The notes: generated by a model not told the origin, from the letters alone. Numbered from the stretch's first letter, positions 1 to 15,950 are shown. The stretch is DNA of 64,000 nt from Moringa oleifera (GCA_021397835.1 JAJFZO010000151.1:61001-125000); one strand, 5' to 3'. A program made the numbers and translations.

Positions 1-944
1 TTTTCTTTCTATTCTATTGAGATGGCAAAGGAGAAAAAGTGGATTTCCAGTCACAGGCTGCAAAATTCAGAACAAATTGGAACCGTTAACTAGAATTTTC
101 TTTTTTTTTTTTAATTGCAGTCGTGAACGACTCTTAAATCGGTATTCTCTCCCCCCATTCCTTTTAATGGCATAATAAAATTGAATAAATGTTTCCCTAA
201 TCTGTATATAGGGAAACTCCAGGTCCGAACAGCATTATTATCTATGGATCCCCCTTATGTACATATCCCTATGGGGAATCGTGCTTTAATTTTTCATTGC
301 ATTAAATATCTTGAATAAAAAAAAAAAAGAGGAAATTTGCTCTAATTCTAATATAGATTATGGCCTGGCCTTCTTGGCCCACCCAAGTGAAATTACGATA
401 AAAGAAAGGATATGTGGATAGGTGGATAACTAGATTGGCAAGTACTTAAAAAATAAAGTACTTACTTTATCTTTATTTTAGGATTTTACAACGAAATCCT
501 TTATTTTCCAGCAATTCTACTACTACGATACGAAACAAAAAAGAACCTTCAAATTCTTTTTGAAAATTAAACTAAGCGTGCTATTCTAAATCGAACTTAT
601 GACTTTATCCCTTTCATGGAAAGGAGATAAAACGGGAAATCTTTGCTATCCAATCTGATTAGAATATCATAAAGTTTAAGTGGCAGAATTTTTTTCTAGG
701 ACTGTTTTATCAATTCATTTTCATTCCATTTCTACCCCTGCCAAATTCGAACTTCCGTCGAAATTGTCTCTATTCATATGTATGAAATACATATATGAAA
801 TACGTATGTGGAGTTCCCTAGAATTTCATGTGATTCAGTAAACAGAATATAGATTCCATGATTGCTAGATTGATCCGTACGGATTGATGAAGAGTGAGTT
901 GATAATGGAATTTTTCTTCGATAAATAGGAAACTTAAGATTAAG
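1..944. other. trnC-rpoB intergenic spacer (partial)
   Basis: AT-rich spacer upstream of rpoB with no plausible gene on either strand. In grasses this region lies between trnC-GCA and rpoB and carries nuclear-encoded-polymerase promoters for the rpo operon. The repeated short motif around 776-808 (variants of ATGAAATAC and CATA) lies about 140-170 bases before the rpoB ATG, a plausible promoter area, but I cannot pin a start site from sequence alone. I see no trnC acceptor or anticodon stem in the first 100 bases. Confidence 0.7.
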
Positions 945-3900
945 ATGCTCCGGAATGGAAATGAGGGAATGTCCACAATACCCGGATTTAGTCAGATCCA
1001 ATTCGAGGGATTTTGTAGGTTCATTAATCAAGGCTTGGCAGAAGAGCTTGAGAAGTTTCCAACAATTAAAGATCCAGATCACGAAATTGCATTTCAATTA
1101 TTTGCGAAAGGATATCAATTGCTAGAACCCTCGATAAAAGAAAGGGATGCTGTGTATGAATCACTCACCTATTCTTCCGAATTATATGTATCTGCGAGAT
1201 TGATTTTTGGTTTCGATGTGCAAAAGCAAACCATTTCTATTGGAAACATTCCTATAATGAATTCCTTAGGAACCTTTATAATAAATGGAATATACCGAAT
1301 TGTGATCAATCAAATATTGCTAAGTCCTGGTATTTACTACCGCTCGGAATTAGACCATAAGGGAATTTCTATATACACCGGGACTATAATATCAGATTGG
1401 GGAGGAAGATCGGAATTAGCAATTGATAAAAAAGAAAGGGTATGGGCTCGCGTGAGTAGAAAACAAAAGATATCTATTTTAGTTCTATCATCAGCTATGG
1501 GTTTGAATCTAAGAGAAATTTTAGATAATGTTTCCTACCCCGAAATTTTTTTGTCTTTCCCGAATGCTAAGGAGAAGAAGAGGATTGAGTCAAAAGAAAA
1601 AGCTATTTTGGAGTTTTATCAACAATTTGCTTGTGTAGGTGGGGACCTGGTATTTTCGGAGTCCTTATGTGAGGAATTACAAAAGAAATTTTTTCAACAA
1701 AAATGTGAATTAGGAAGAGTTGGTCGACGAAATATGAATCGGAGACTGAATCTTGATATACCTCAGAACAATACATTCTTGTTACCACGAGATGTATTGG
1801 CCGCTACGGATCATTTGATTGGAATGAAATTTGGAACGGGTATACTTGACGATGACGATATGAATCACTTGAAAAATAAACGTATTCGTTCGGTTGCGGA
1901 TCTGTTACAAGATCAATTCGGACTGGCTCTTGGCCGTTTACAACATGCGGTTCAAAAAACTATCCGTAGAGTATTCATACGTCAATCGAAACCGACTCCA
2001 CAAACTTTGGTAACTCCAACTTCAACTTCGATTTTATTAATAACTACTTATGAGACCTTTTTTGGCACATACCCCTTATCTCAAGTTTTTGATCAAACCA
2101 ATCCATTGACACAAACGGTTCATGGACGAAAAGTGAGTTGTTTGGGTCCTGGAGGATTGACGGGGAGAACTGCAAGTTTTCGGAGCCGAGATATTCATCC
2201 CAGCCACTATGGGCGTATTTGTCCAATTGACACGTCCGAAGGAATCAATGTTGGACTTACTGGATCCTTAGCTATTCATGCGAGAATTGATCACTGGTGG
2301 GGGTCTATAGAGAGTCCGTTTTATGAAATATCTGAGAAAGCAAAAGAAAAAAAAGAGAGACAGGTGGTTTATTTATCACCAAATAGAGATGAATATTATA
2401 TGATAGCAGCAGGAAATTCTTTGTCCTTGAATCAGGGTATTCAGGAAGAACAGGTTGTTCCAGCTAGATACCGTCAAGAATTCCTGACTATTGCATGGGA
2501 ACAGATTCATGTTAGAAGTATTTTTCCTTTCCAATATTTTTCTATTGGAGGTTCTCTCATTCCTTTTATTGAGCATAATGATGCGAATCGGGCTTTAATG
2601 AGTTCTAATATGCAGCGCCAAGCAGTTCCACTTTCTCGGTCCGAGAAGTGCATTGTTGGAACTGGATTGGAACGCCAAACAGCTCTAGATTCGAGGGTTT
2701 CCGTTATAGCCGAACGCGAGGGAAAGATCATTTCTAGTGATAGTCACAAGATCCTTTTATCAAGTAGTGGGAAGACTATAAGTATTTCTTTAGTTGCCCA
2801 TCGGCGCTCTAACAAAAATACTTGTATGCACCAAAAACCTCGGGTTCCGCGGGGTAAATCCATTAAAAAAGGGCAAATTTTAGCGGAGGGAGCAGCTACA
2901 GTTGGTGGGGAACTTGCTTTAGGAAAAAACATTTTAGTAGCTTATATGCCTTGGGAGGGTTACAATTTTGAAGACGCAGTACTAATTAGCGAACGTTTGG
3001 TATATGAGGATATTTATACTTCTTTTCACATCCGAAAATATGAAATTCAGACGGATACGACAAGCCAAGGCTCCGCTGAAAAAATCACTAAAGAAATACC
3101 ACATCTAGAAGAACATTTACTCCGCAATTTGGACAGAAATGGAGTTGTGAGGTTGGGATCCTGGGTAGAAACTGGCGATATTTTAGTAGGTAAATTAACG
3201 CCTCAGATAGCGAGTGAATCGTCGTATATCGCGGAAGCTGGATTATTACGGGCCATTTTTGGTCTTGAGGTATCCACTTCAAAAGAAACTTCTCTCAAAC
3301 TACCTATAGGTGGAAGAGGGCGCGTTATCGATGTGAAATGGATCCAGAGGGACCCCCTCGACATAATGGTTCGTGTATATATTTTACAGAAACGTGAAAT
3401 CAAAGTTGGGGATAAAGTAGCCGGAAGACACGGGAATAAGGGGATCATTTCCAAAATTTTGCCTAGGCAAGATATGCCCTATTTGCAAGATGGAACACCT
3501 GTTGATATGGTCTTCAATCCCTTAGGAGTACCCTCACGAATGAATGTGGGACAAATATTTGAAAGCTCGCTCGGATTAGCAGGGGATCTGCTAAAGAAAC
3601 ATTATAGAATAGCACCCTTTGATGAGAGATATGAGCAAGAGGCTTCAAGAAAACTTGTGTTTTCGGAATTATATGAAGCCAGTAAACAAACAAAAAATCC
3701 ATGGGTATTTGAACCCGAGTACCCGGGAAAAAGCAGAATATTTGATGGAAGAACAGGGGATCCCTTCGAACAACCTGTTCTAATAGGGAAGTCCTATATC
3801 TTAAAATTAATTCATCAAGTTGATGAGAAAATCCATGGACGTTCTACTGGGCCCTACTCACTTGTTACCCAACAACCCGTTAGAGGAAGAGCCAAACAAG

Positions 3901-4172
3901 GGGGACAACGAGTAGGAGAAATGGAAGTTTGGGCTTTAGAAGGATTTGGTGTTGCTCATATTTTACAAGAGATACTTACTTATAAATCTGATCATCTTAT
4001 AGCTCGCCAAGAAATACTTAATGCTACGATCTGGGGAAAAAGAGTGCCTAATCACGAGGATCCTCCAGAATCTTTTCGAGTGCTCGTTCGAGAACTACGA
4101 TCTTTGGCTCTAGAACTGAACCATTTCCTTGTATCTGAGAAGAACTTTCAGATTAATAGGGAGGATGTTTGA
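945..4172 (+). CDS. rpoB: RNA polymerase beta subunit (PEP)
   Basis: Encodes the 1075-residue beta subunit of the plastid-encoded bacterial-type RNA polymerase, which transcribes photosynthesis genes in the chloroplast. The reading frame is intact and of usual grass length. Recognisable blocks include [20 protein letters not shown] (about residues 425-444), the [12 protein letters not shown] block (about 824-835, catalytic-site contacts) and the C-terminal [15 protein letters not shown] clamp contact. The ATG at 945 gives the N terminus [15 protein letters not shown] usual in grasses. It is first in the rpoB-rpoC1-rpoC2 operon, with a 37-base gap to rpoC1. Codons S156, S182 and P206 match sites known to be C-to-U edited in maize, whereas codon 187 already reads Leu. 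Confidence 0.98.
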   Translation: MLRNGNEGMSTIPGFSQIQFEGFCRFINQGLAEELEKFPTIKDPDHEIAFQLFAKGYQLLEPSIKERDAVYESLTYSSELYVSARLIFGFDVQKQTISIGNIPIMNSLGTFIINGIYRIVINQILLSPGIYYRSELDHKGISIYTGTIISDWGGRSELAIDKKERVWARVSRKQKISILVLSSAMGLNLREILDNVSYPEIFLSFPNAKEKKRIESKEKAILEFYQQFACVGGDLVFSESLCEELQKKFFQQKCELGRVGRRNMNRRLNLDIPQNNTFLLPRDVLAATDHLIGMKFGTGILDDDDMNHLKNKRIRSVADLLQDQFGLALGRLQHAVQKTIRRVFIRQSKPTPQTLVTPTSTSILLITTYETFFGTYPLSQVFDQTNPLTQTVHGRKVSCLGPGGLTGRTASFRSRDIHPSHYGRICPIDTSEGINVGLTGSLAIHARIDHWWGSIESPFYEISEKAKEKKERQVVYLSPNRDEYYMIAAGNSLSLNQGIQEEQVVPARYRQEFLTIAWEQIHVRSIFPFQYFSIGGSLIPFIEHNDANRALMSSNMQRQAVPLSRSEKCIVGTGLERQTALDSRVSVIAEREGKIISSDSHKILLSSSGKTISISLVAHRRSNKNTCMHQKPRVPRGKSIKKGQILAEGAATVGGELALGKNILVAYMPWEGYNFEDAVLISERLVYEDIYTSFHIRKYEIQTDTTSQGSAEKITKEIPHLEEHLLRNLDRNGVVRLGSWVETGDILVGKLTPQIASESSYIAEAGLLRAIFGLEVSTSKETSLKLPIGGRGRVIDVKWIQRDPLDIMVRVYILQKREIKVGDKVAGRHGNKGIISKILPRQDMPYLQDGTPVDMVFNPLGVPSRMNVGQIFESSLGLAGDLLKKHYRIAPFDERYEQEASRKLVFSELYEASKQTKNPWVFEPEYPGKSRIFDGRTGDPFEQPVLIGKSYILKLIHQVDEKIHGRSTGPYSLVTQQPVRGRAKQGGQRVGEMEVWALEGFGVAHILQEILTYKSDHLIARQEILNATIWGKRVPNHEDPPESFRVLVRELRSLALELNHFLVSEKNFQINREDV

Positions 4173-4209
4173 TCGGAATAAATATAAATTTTTTTCTTAT
4201 TTCTATTTT

Positions 4210-6259
<2,050 letters not shown>

Positions 6260-6396
6260 ACAAGGAAGTTAGATTCGGCGATGCCCCTTTCGGGGGGCAT
6301 TCCGATTTCGCTAGTGCCATCTTTTTTGCCGCGCAAATCCAGATTGAGATTAAGGAAAGGGAGTAAATTAAGTTTTCGAATCACTGACTCAGGCCC

Positions 6397-6438
6397 ATTG
6401 TCGAATCCTACTCAGCAATTGTCGAATCCTACTCAGCC
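6397..6438 (+). repeat. 21-bp tandem duplication in rpoC1-rpoC2 spacer
   Basis: Two adjacent 21-base copies beginning ATTGTCGAATCCTACTCAGC, differing only in the last base, lie just before rpoC2. It looks like a slippage duplication in the 199-base spacer. It adds no coding sequence. Confidence 0.85.
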
Positions 6439-6458
6439 AAAAAAGGGGGTACTTATGT

Positions 6459-9400
6459 ATGGCGGAACGGGCCAACCTGGTCTTTCATAATAAAGAGATA
6501 GACGGAACTGCTATGAAACGACTTATTAGCAGATTAATAGATCATTTCGGAATGGGATATACATCCCATATACTGGATCAAATAAAGACTCTGGGCTTCC
6601 ATCAAGCCACTACTACATCGATTTCTTTAGGAATCGAGGATCTTTTAACAATACCCTCTAAAGGATGGTTAGTCCAAGACGCGGAACAACAGAGTTTTCT
6701 TTTGGAGAAACACTATTATTATGGGGCTGTACACGCGGTAGAAAAATTACGCCAATCCGTTGAGATATGGTATGCTACAAGTGAATATTTGAAACAAGAA
6801 ATGAATTCGAATTTTCGGATAACGGATCCTTCTAATCCAGTCTATCTAATGTCTTTTTCAGGAGCCAGAGGAAATGCATCTCAGGTACACCAATTAGTAG
6901 GTATGAGAGGGTTAATGGCGGATCCTCAAGGACAAATGATTGATTTACCTATTCAAAGCAATTTACGCGAGGGACTTTCTTTGACAGAATATATAATTTC
7001 CTGCTACGGAGCCCGCAAAGGGGTTGTAGATACTGCTGTACGAACAGCGGATGCTGGATATCTTACACGTAGACTTGTTGAAGTAGTTCAACATATTATT
7101 GTGCGTAGAAGAGATTGTGGTACTATCCGAGGTATTTCTGTGAGTCCTCAAAATGGGATGACGGAAAAACTTTTTGTCCAAACACTAATTGGTCGTGTAT
7201 TAGCAGACGATATATATATGGGTTCACGATGCATTGCTGCTCGAAATCAAGATATTGGAATTGGATTAGTCACTCGATTCATAACTGCCTTTCGAGCACA
7301 ACCGTTTCGAGCACAACCAATATATATTAGAACCCCCTTTACTTGCCGGAGCACATCTTGGATCTGTCAATTATGTTATGGGCGGAGTCCCACTCATGGC
7401 GGTCTGGTCGAATTGGGGGAAGCTGTAGGTATTATTGCGGGTCAATCAATTGGGGAGCCAGGGACTCAACTAACATTAAGAACTTTTCATACAGGTGGAG
7501 TATTCACAGGGGGTACTGCCGACCTTGTACGATCCCCCTCGAATGGAAAAATCCAATTCAATGAGGATTTGGTTCACCCCACACGTACCCGTCATGGGCA
7601 GCCTGCTTTTCTATGCTATATAGACTTGCATGTAACTATTCAGAGTCAGGATATTCTACATAGTGTGAATATTCCGTTAAAAAGCTTGATTCTAGTGCAA
7701 AATAATCAATATGTAGAATCCGAACAAGTAATTGCGGAAATTCGTGCCGGAATGTCCACTTTGCATTTTAAAGAAAAGGTACAAAAGCATATTTATTCCG
7801 AATCAGACGGGGAAATGCACTGGAGTACTGATGTTTACCATGCGCCCGAATATCAATATGGTAATCTTCGTCGATTACCAAAAACAAGCCATTTATGGAT
7901 ATTGTCAGTAAGTATGTCCAGATCCAGTATAGCATCTTTTTCGCTCCACAAGGATCAAGATCAAATGAATACTTATTCTTTTTCTGTTGACGGAAGATAT
8001 ATCTTTGACCTCTCAATGGCTAATGATCAAGTAAGCCATAGACTGTTGGATACTTTTGGTAAAAAAGATAGGGAAATTCTTGATTATTTAACGCCAGATC
8101 GAATCGTGTCCAACAGTCATTGGAATTTTATCTATCCTTCTATTCTTCAAGATAATTCGGATTTGTTGGCGAAAAAGCGAAGAAATAGATTCGTCATTCC
8201 ATTACAATATCATCAAGAACAAGAGAAAGAGCTAATATCCTGTTTGGGGATTTCGATTGAAATACCCTTTATGGGTGTTTTACGTAGAAATACTATTTTT
8301 GCTTATTTTGACGATCCACGATACAGAAAAGATAAAAGGGGTTCAGGAATTGTTAAATTTAGATATAGGACCTTAGAGGAAGAATATCGGACCCGAGAGG
8401 AAGAGTATAGGACTCGAGAGGAAGACTCAGAGAACGAATATAAAACCCTAGAAGAGGAATATAGGACTCTAGAGGACGAATATGAAACCCTAGAAGAGGA
8501 ATATAGGACTCTAGAGGACGAATATGAAACCCTAGAAGACGAATATGGGATCCTAGAAGACGAATATAGGACTCTAGAGAAAGACTCAGAGGAAGAATAC
8601 GGGAGCCCAGAGAACGAATATAAGACCCGAGAGGACGAATATGGAACTCTAGAGGAAGACTCAGAAGAAGAATATGGGAGCCCTGAAGATGGCTCAGAGA
8701 ACGAATATGGGACTTTAGAAGAAGACTCAGAGGAAGACTCAGAGGATGAATATGGGAGCCCAGAGGAAGATTCTATCTTAAAAAAAGAGGGTTTTATTGA
8801 GCATCGAGGAACAAAAGAATTTAGTCTAAAATACCAAAAAGAAGTAGATCGGTTTTTTTTCATTCTTCAGGAACTGCATATCTTGCCGAGATCCTCATCC
8901 CTAAAGGTACTTGACAATAGTATTATTGGAGTGGATACACAACTCACAAAAAATACAAGAAGTCGACTAGGTGGATTGGTCCGAGTGAAGAGAAAAAAAA
9001 GCCATACGGAACTCAAAATCTTTTCGGGAGATATTTATTTTCCTGAAGAGGCAGATAAGGTATTAGGTGGCAGTTTGATACCACCAGAAAGAGAAAAAAA
9101 AGATTATAAGGAATCAAAAAAAAGGAAAAATTGGGTTTATGTTCAACGGAAAAAAATTCTCAAAAGCAAGGAAAAGTATTTTGTTTCGGTTCGACCTGCA
9201 GTCGCATATGAAAGAGACGAAGGGAGAAATTTAGCAACACTTTTCCCGCAAGATCTCCTGCAAGAAGAGGATAATCTCCAACTTCGACTTGTCAATTTTA
9301 TTTCTCATGAAAATAGCAAGTTAACTCAAAGAATTTATCACATGAATAGTCAATTCGTTCGAACTTGCTTAGTAGTGAATTGGGAACAAGAAGAAAAAGA

Positions 9401-10997
9401 GGGGGCTCGTGCTTCTCTTGTTGAGGTAAGAACAAATGATCTGATTCGCGATTTCCTAAGAATTGAGTTAGTCAAGTCCACTATTTCGTATACACGAAGA
9501 AGGTATGATAGGACAAGTGCAGGACCGATTCCCAATAATGGGTTAGATCGCAACAATACCAATTCCTTTTATTCCAAGGCGAAGATTCAATCACTTAGCC
9601 AACATCAAGAAGCTATTGGCACCTTGTTGAATCGAAATAAAGAATACCCATCTTTGATGATTTTGTCGGCATCCAACTGTTCTCGAATTGGTTTATTCAA
9701 GAATTCCAAATATCCCAATGCGGTAAAAGAATCGAATCCTAGAATTCCTATTCGAGATATTTTTGGGCTCTTAGGCGCTATTGTACCTAGTATATCGAAT
9801 TTTTCTTCATCTTACTATTTATTAACGCATAATCAGATTTTGTTAAAAAAATACTTGTTCTTTGACAATTTGAAACAAACCTTCCAAGTACTTCACGGAC
9901 TTAAATACTCCTTAATAGATGAAAATAAAAGGATTTCGAATTTCGACAGTAACATCATGTTGGATCCATTCCATTTGAATTGGCACTTTCTCCATCATGA
10001 CTCGTGGGAGAAGACATCGGCAATAATTCACCTTGGACAATTTATTTGCGAAAATGTATGTCTATTTAAATCGCACATAAAAAAATCAGGTCAAATTTTC
10101 ATTGTTAATATGGACTCCTTTGTTATAAGAGCAGCAAAGCCTTATTTGGCCACTATAGGAGCAACTGTTCATGGTCATTATGGAAAAATCCTTTACAAAG
10201 GAGATAGGTTAGTTACTTTTATATATGAAAAATCGAGATCTAGTGATATAACGCAAGGTCTTCCAAAAGTAGAACAAATCTTCGAAGCGCGTTCAATTGA
10301 TTCACTATCGCCGAATCTCGAAAGGAGAATTGAGGATTGGAATGAGCGTATACCAAGAATTCTTGGGGTTCCCTGGGGATTCTTGATTGGAGCTGAGCTA
10401 ACCATAGCCCAAAGTCGTATCTCTTTGGTTAATAAGATCCAAAAGGTTTATAGATCCCAAGGGGTACAGATCCATAATAGACATATAGAGATTATTATAC
10501 GCCAAGTAACATCAAAAGTACGGGTTTCCGAAGATGGAATGTCTAATGTTTTTTTACCTGGGGAATTAATAGGACTATTGCGAGCGGAACGAGCAGGGCG
10601 GGCTTTGGATGAATCGATCTATTATCGGGCAATCTTATTGGGAATAACAAGGGCTTCCCTGAATACCCAAAGTTTCATATCTGAAGCAAGTTTTCAAGAA
10701 ACTGCTCGAGTTTTAGCAAAAGCTGCCCTACGAGGTCGTATTGATTGGTTGAAAGGCCTGAAAGAAAACGTAGTTCTGGGGGGGATTATACCTGTTGGTA
10801 CCGGATTCCAAAAATTTGTGCATCGTTCCCCACAAGACAAGAACCTTTATTTCGAAATTCAAAAAAAAAATCTATTCGTGTCGGAAATGAGAGATATTTT
10901 GTTTCTCCATACAGAATTAGTTTCTTCTGATTCTGACGTAACAAACAATTTCTATGAGACATCAGAACCCCCATTTACCCCCATTTATACGATTTAA
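6459..10997 (+). CDS. rpoC2: RNA polymerase beta'' subunit
   Basis: C-terminal half of beta-prime of the plastid polymerase (1512 residues, intact). The start [16 protein letters not shown] is the usual grass start. The conserved block [20 protein letters not shown] (about residues 326-345) corresponds to the bridge/trigger region that works with the rpoC1 active site. Residues about 635-777 form a grass-specific acidic insertion made of degenerate 7-residue units such as [14 protein letters not shown] and EEDSEDE. A 5-residue duplication [10 protein letters not shown] lies near residue 280. It is the last gene of the rpoB-C1-C2 operon and is followed after 262 bases by rps2. Unlike rpoC1, no frameshift is seen over 4.5 kb. 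Confidence 0.98.
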   Translation: MAERANLVFHNKEIDGTAMKRLISRLIDHFGMGYTSHILDQIKTLGFHQATTTSISLGIEDLLTIPSKGWLVQDAEQQSFLLEKHYYYGAVHAVEKLRQSVEIWYATSEYLKQEMNSNFRITDPSNPVYLMSFSGARGNASQVHQLVGMRGLMADPQGQMIDLPIQSNLREGLSLTEYIISCYGARKGVVDTAVRTADAGYLTRRLVEVVQHIIVRRRDCGTIRGISVSPQNGMTEKLFVQTLIGRVLADDIYMGSRCIAARNQDIGIGLVTRFITAFRAQPFRAQPIYIRTPFTCRSTSWICQLCYGRSPTHGGLVELGEAVGIIAGQSIGEPGTQLTLRTFHTGGVFTGGTADLVRSPSNGKIQFNEDLVHPTRTRHGQPAFLCYIDLHVTIQSQDILHSVNIPLKSLILVQNNQYVESEQVIAEIRAGMSTLHFKEKVQKHIYSESDGEMHWSTDVYHAPEYQYGNLRRLPKTSHLWILSVSMSRSSIASFSLHKDQDQMNTYSFSVDGRYIFDLSMANDQVSHRLLDTFGKKDREILDYLTPDRIVSNSHWNFIYPSILQDNSDLLAKKRRNRFVIPLQYHQEQEKELISCLGISIEIPFMGVLRRNTIFAYFDDPRYRKDKRGSGIVKFRYRTLEEEYRTREEEYRTREEDSENEYKTLEEEYRTLEDEYETLEEEYRTLEDEYETLEDEYGILEDEYRTLEKDSEEEYGSPENEYKTREDEYGTLEEDSEEEYGSPEDGSENEYGTLEEDSEEDSEDEYGSPEEDSILKKEGFIEHRGTKEFSLKYQKEVDRFFFILQELHILPRSSSLKVLDNSIIGVDTQLTKNTRSRLGGLVRVKRKKSHTELKIFSGDIYFPEEADKVLGGSLIPPEREKKDYKESKKRKNWVYVQRKKILKSKEKYFVSVRPAVAYERDEGRNLATLFPQDLLQEEDNLQLRLVNFISHENSKLTQRIYHMNSQFVRTCLVVNWEQEEKEGARASLVEVRTNDLIRDFLRIELVKSTISYTRRRYDRTSAGPIPNNGLDRNNTNSFYSKAKIQSLSQHQEAIGTLLNRNKEYPSLMILSASNCSRIGLFKNSKYPNAVKESNPRIPIRDIFGLLGAIVPSISNFSSSYYLLTHNQILLKKYLFFDNLKQTFQVLHGLKYSLIDENKRISNFDSNIMLDPFHLNWHFLHHDSWEKTSAIIHLGQFICENVCLFKSHIKKSGQIFIVNMDSFVIRAAKPYLATIGATVHGHYGKILYKGDRLVTFIYEKSRSSDITQGLPKVEQIFEARSIDSLSPNLERRIEDWNERIPRILGVPWGFLIGAELTIAQSRISLVNKIQKVYRSQGVQIHNRHIEIIIRQVTSKVRVSEDGMSNVFLPGELIGLLRAERAGRALDESIYYRAILLGITRASLNTQSFISEASFQETARVLAKAALRGRIDWLKGLKENVVLGGIIPVGTGFQKFVHRSPQDKNLYFEIQKKNLFVSEMRDILFLHTELVSSDSDVTNNFYETSEPPFTPIYTI
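8361..8790 (+). repeat. acidic minisatellite-like coding repeat in rpoC2
   Basis: About 430 bases of in-frame degenerate repeats, mostly 21-base units encoding [14 protein letters not shown]-type heptads mixed with EEDSE blocks. It lies inside rpoC2 and keeps the frame throughout. Grasses are known to carry a length-variable insertion at this place in rpoC2; its function is unknown. The array also yields a long antisense open frame rich in Ser/Arg, which is a by-product of the codon repetition. Confidence 0.9.
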
Positions 10998-11259
10998 GGA
11001 TACATAAAGCAGATTTTTTTTACTTTAATTTAATTTAAACTAGACTTTTGACCTTAGAATGCTAACAGGTCTTATTTTAGATTTTGTATTTTAATCTTTT
11101 AACTTTTATTTTAATAAGTAAAAGAAGTCAGTGTAGAAGGTTCCATCGGAACAATTATTATTTATTTCAAGCTATTTCGGCTCTTTCTTAATCTTCAAAA
11201 AGAAATCAATTCCGTAATGGTAAGACGAAAAAAAGAAAAAAAAAGGAAGTGTGGAAAAA

Positions 11260-11970
11260 ATGACAAGAAGATATTGGAATATCAATTTGAAAGAGATGAT
11301 AGAAGCGGGAGTTCATTTTGGTCATGGTATTAAGAAATGGAATCCTAAAATGGCCCCTTACATCTCGGCAAAGCGTAAAGGTACTCATATTACAAATCTC
11401 GCTAGAACGGCTCGCTTTTTATCAGAAGCTTGTGATTTAGTTTTTGATGCAGCAAGTCAGGGAAAAAGCTTCTTAATTGTTGGTACCAAAAAAAGAGCAG
11501 CGGATTTAGTAGCATCAGCTGCAATAAGGTCTCGTTGTCATTATGTTAATAAAAAGTGGTTCAGTGGTATGTTAACGAATTGGTCGATTACCAAAACTAG
11601 ACTTTCTCAATTTAGAGACTTAAGAGCAGAAGAAAAGATGGGAAAATTCCACTATCTCCCAAAAAGAGATGTGGCAATCTTAAAGAGAAAATTATCTACC
11701 TTGCAAAGATATCTCGGCGGGATCAAATATATGACGAGGTTGCCTGACATTGTGATCGTCCTTGATCAGCAAAAAGAGTATATAGCTCTTCGGGAATGTG
11801 CCATTTTGGGGATTCCTACTATTTCTTTAGTCGATACAAATTGTGACCCAGATCTTGCGAATATATCGATTCCTGCCAACGATGACACTATGACTTCAAT
11901 TCGATTAATTCTTAACAAATTAGTATTTGCAATTTCTGAGGGCCGTTCTCTCTATATAAGAAATCGTTGA
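11260..11970 (+). CDS. rps2: 30S ribosomal protein S2
   Basis: A 236-residue plastid S2 protein of the small ribosomal subunit, full length. I chose the ATG at 11260 ([17 protein letters not shown]), which is the conserved N terminus; an in-frame GTG nine bases upstream is less likely. Family motifs such as [19 protein letters not shown] and [17 protein letters not shown] are present. It opens the rps2-atpI-atpH-atpF-atpA cluster. Codon 45 is ACA (Thr), matching the known grass editing site that converts it to Ile. Confidence 0.98.
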   Translation: MTRRYWNINLKEMIEAGVHFGHGIKKWNPKMAPYISAKRKGTHITNLARTARFLSEACDLVFDAASQGKSFLIVGTKKRAADLVASAAIRSRCHYVNKKWFSGMLTNWSITKTRLSQFRDLRAEEKMGKFHYLPKRDVAILKRKLSTLQRYLGGIKYMTRLPDIVIVLDQQKEYIALRECAILGIPTISLVDTNCDPDLANISIPANDDTMTSIRLILNKLVFAISEGRSLYIRNR

Positions 11971-12220
11971 TTAAGAAGAATAGTTAATTCTTGAGCAACT
12001 GCGTAGATTTATAGGATTAATTACTATTATTTTTTGTTTTGCATAGATAAAAGAAGGGGAATATTGATATATATTAGAGGGTATTGATATATATTATGAT
12101 CTGATGTGATTTCTTGGTATATTAAATATAAGATTAATACTTCAAGTTGCTGAGTTGAGAAAGAGATGCTTGAATCAAAAGAATTCCTTTTTTGAAGTTC
12201 AATTTTTATCAGAGGACAAT

Positions 12221-12964
12221 ATGAATATTACACCATGTTCCATTAAAACACTCAAGGGGTTATATGATATATCGGGTGTAGAAGTAGGCCAACACTTCTA
12301 TTGGCAAATAGGAGGTTTCCAAATTCATGCCCAAGTACTCATCACTTCTTGGGTCGTAATTACTATTTTGCTAGGTTCAGTTATCATAGCTGTTCGGAAT
12401 CCACAAACCATCCCGACCGATGGTCAGAATTTCTTCGAATATGTTCTTGAGTTTATTCGAGACTTGAGCAAAACTCAGATTGGAGAAGAATATGGTCCCT
12501 GGGTTCCCTTTATTGGAACTATGTTCCTTTTTATTTTTGTTTCGAATTGGTCAGGTGCTCTTTTACCTTGGAAAATTATAGAGTTACCCCATGGGGAATT
12601 AGCAGCGCCCACGAATGATATAAATACTACTGTTGCTTTAGCTTTACTAACATCAGCGGCATATTTTTATGCAGGTCTTAGCAAAAAAGGATTGAGTTAT
12701 TTCGAAAAATATATTAAACCAACCCCAATCCTTTTACCTATTAACATCCTAGAAGATTTCACAAAACCATTATCACTTAGTTTTCGACTTTTCGGAAATA
12801 TATTGGCGGATGAATTAGTCGTTGTTGTTCTTGTTTCTTTAGTCCCCTTAGTAGTCCCTATACCGGTCATGTTTCTTGGATTATTTACAAGCGGTATTCA
12901 AGCTCTTATTTTTGCAACGTTAGCCGCAGCCTATATAGGTGAATCCATGGAAGGTCATCATTGA
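12221..12964 (+). CDS. atpI: ATP synthase CF0 subunit a (IV)
   Basis: Encodes the 247-residue subunit a of the thylakoid ATP synthase, the membrane stator facing the c-ring that provides the proton half-channels. The start is the ATG at 12221 ([19 protein letters not shown]); upstream in-frame codons are not conserved. Several hydrophobic helices are visible, and the conserved arginine helix reads [18 protein letters not shown]. The protein ends GESMEGHH. It follows rps2 by 250 bases and precedes atpH in the same orientation, as in all land plants. Confidence 0.98.
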   Translation: MNITPCSIKTLKGLYDISGVEVGQHFYWQIGGFQIHAQVLITSWVVITILLGSVIIAVRNPQTIPTDGQNFFEYVLEFIRDLSKTQIGEEYGPWVPFIGTMFLFIFVSNWSGALLPWKIIELPHGELAAPTNDINTTVALALLTSAAYFYAGLSKKGLSYFEKYIKPTPILLPINILEDFTKPLSLSFRLFGNILADELVVVVLVSLVPLVVPIPVMFLGLFTSGIQALIFATLAAAYIGESMEGHH

Positions 12965-14029
<1,065 letters not shown>

Positions 14030-14476
14030 TCCTAAAAAAGAAAATGAGTCCTTTAGATTAGATACTTTTTTCTTTTTTTAGTACATTGGTATTTGCTTAT
14101 GTAATTCTAAGTATATCAATACTTTACTCCTATTTATTATATTATTTATTTTTTATATTATTCCGGAAATTTTGTATTTATCGGGACAGACAATACCCTA
14201 GGAACCCCAAATTATTTATCGGGACAGACAATATCCCAGGAACCCCAGGAAGGGTGGAAAGTCCTTTTCCTTTTATTTTAGGAATTTTTGGAACATTTCA
14301 ACAAAGGAGATCTTTCACAGGTCAAACGAGACCTAAGACTTAATCCAAAAGAAATTATTAGATTGAATCTATTTGCAAAAAAAATTGCATTAAAAAAACC
14401 GATCAAAAAAGGGCGAGCGAAGTAAGTGATCGAAAAACTTTCTTCTTTGTTCGTCCTATCTATAAGAGGAGAGCAT
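14030..14476. other. atpH-atpF intergenic spacer with 38-bp direct repeat
   Basis: A 447-base spacer. It holds two near-identical 38-base units, about 14175-14250, each containing TTTATCGGGACAGACAATA followed by a CCCAGGAACCCC-type tail, differing at a few bases. No gene is supported; the open frame across the repeat is not conserved in character. Confidence 0.75.
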
Positions 14477-15857
14477 ATGAAAAATGTAACCCATTCTTTC
14501 GTTTTTTTAGCTCACTGGCCATTCGCTGGGAGTTTCGGGCTTAATACCGATATTTTAGCAACAAATCTAATAAATCTAACTGTAGTGGTTGGTGTATTGA
14601 TTTTTTTTGGAAAGGGAGTGTGTGCGAGTTGTCTATTTCAAGAATAGATTGGATCTATCCGGCTGCACTTTAGAATATTTTTATTTTTGGATAAAGATAA
14701 ATAAGAAAAGGTGCACGATCTCGACGAATTACTTCTGAATAACTTCAGAAATCATATGGAAGAACCATAGCATTTCGCGACTCATTGGTAAATTTACTTT
14801 GATTCTCTATAGACCAATAATGTGAGACCATTAACACGGTTAAAGCTAAACTGCTTGAAGTCCAGGCAAAAAGGGGTACTCTTTCTACAACTATATTAGT
14901 ATTAGTATCGAAATGCTTTAAATGGGAAATAGCTAGTGTAGAATTTATCTGATATAGAACACTCATATCGATAAAATGGTTTGAACTATTTACTAGAAGG
15001 GCGCCTGCCCTTTTTCCAATGCCGAATCGACGACCTATGTATAAAAAAAAAGAGAAATTTTTTGGATTTGAAGAAAAAATAAAAGGAATTCTATCCATTT
15101 TCATTTTCCATTTATTTAGTTAGTTTTTCTTAATGAAATTGAAATTATTAACTAACAGAGCAAACACAAATAAAGAAACAACTTTGCTGACCATGATAGA
15201 TTTTTATCTAGTCAGAAGAGTCCTCTTAATATTTATCTAGTCTTATATAAATTTGGTATATTGAAATACAAACAGAAAAGAGAGGATAGAGGATAGGCTC
15301 ATTACATAAAAAAAAGATATGGAAATAGCCATAATACATAGCAAAAAAGAAAAAAAGGAGCGTGAGAGCCAAATGAATCGAAAGATTCATGTTTGGTTCG
15401 GGAAGAGATCATAAAAGTTGTAAACTTAATAGCAAGATAATCTACTTTCATTAAAAGATTTATTAGATAATCGAAAACAGAGGATCTTAAGTACTATTCG
15501 AAACTCGGAAGAATTGCGTAGAGGGACCCTTGAACAACTCGAAAAAGCTCGGCTTCGATTACAGAAAGTCGAACTAGAAGCAGATGAGTATCGAATGAAT
15601 GGATACTCTGAGATAGAACGAGAAAAAGAAAATTTGATTAATGCTACTTCTATTAGTTTGGAACAATTAGAAAAGTCTAAAAACGAAACCTTTATTTTGA
15701 AAAACAAAGGGCGATGAATCAGGTCCGACAACGGGTTTTCCAACAAGCCGTACAAGGAGCTCTAGGAACTCTGAATAGTTGTTTGAATACCGAGTTACAT
15801 TTCCGTACGATTCGTGCTAATATTGGCATTCTCGGGGCCATAGAATGGAAGAGATAA
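14477..15857 (+). CDS. atpF: ATP synthase CF0 subunit b (I), one frameshift in exon 2
   Basis: Encodes the peripheral-stalk subunit b of thylakoid ATP synthase, with an N-terminal membrane helix ([20 protein letters not shown]) and a long charged helix. Exon 1 is 14477-14621 (145 bases) and exon 2 is 15452-15857 (406 bases). The split codon gives [16 protein letters not shown]. One C is missing at about 15691 (AACCTTTATT where the frame needs ACCCTTT), which ends the frame early at NKGR; after correction it continues [18 protein letters not shown] to a stop at 15855-15857. Exon 2 is one base shorter than the usual 407, matching a single deletion. Most likely a run-length error. Confidence 0.94.
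14622..15451 (+). other. group II intron of atpF
   Basis: An 830-base group II intron starting GTGCGAG and ending ...CTTTCAT. A domain V-like hairpin with GAGCC at its 5' side and GGTTC at its 3' side lies near 15366-15399. There is no maturase frame inside. In plants its splicing depends on nuclear factors and the plastid maturase MatK (established knowledge). Confidence 0.9.
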
Positions 15858-15950
15858 TTAAATTTATTAGGCCTTGAACTTCTACTTTCGTTTAGAATTT
15901 AGGCATTATTTTTCCCCTTGCTTCCGAAAAAAAAGATTCAAGAAACACTA

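Noticed and set aside
45..110. Possible trnC-GCA at the left edge
   Set aside because: CTGCAAAATTC resembles an anticodon loop but no acceptor, D or T stems can be formed.
8361..8790. Possible CRISPR-like array
   Set aside because: Units are contiguous, degenerate and in frame with rpoC2; no spacers or cas genes.
8303..8863. Long antisense open frame (186 codons) opposite the rpoC2 repeat, rich in Ser, Tyr and Arg
   Set aside because: It is the reverse reading of the 21-base coding repeats; no start context, family or conservation outside the array.
11251..11259. GTG start for rps2
   Set aside because: The conserved N terminus begins at the ATG nine bases later.
14426..14476. Upstream extension of atpF
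   Set aside because: The family N terminus [18 protein letters not shown] begins at 14477; the extension is not conserved.
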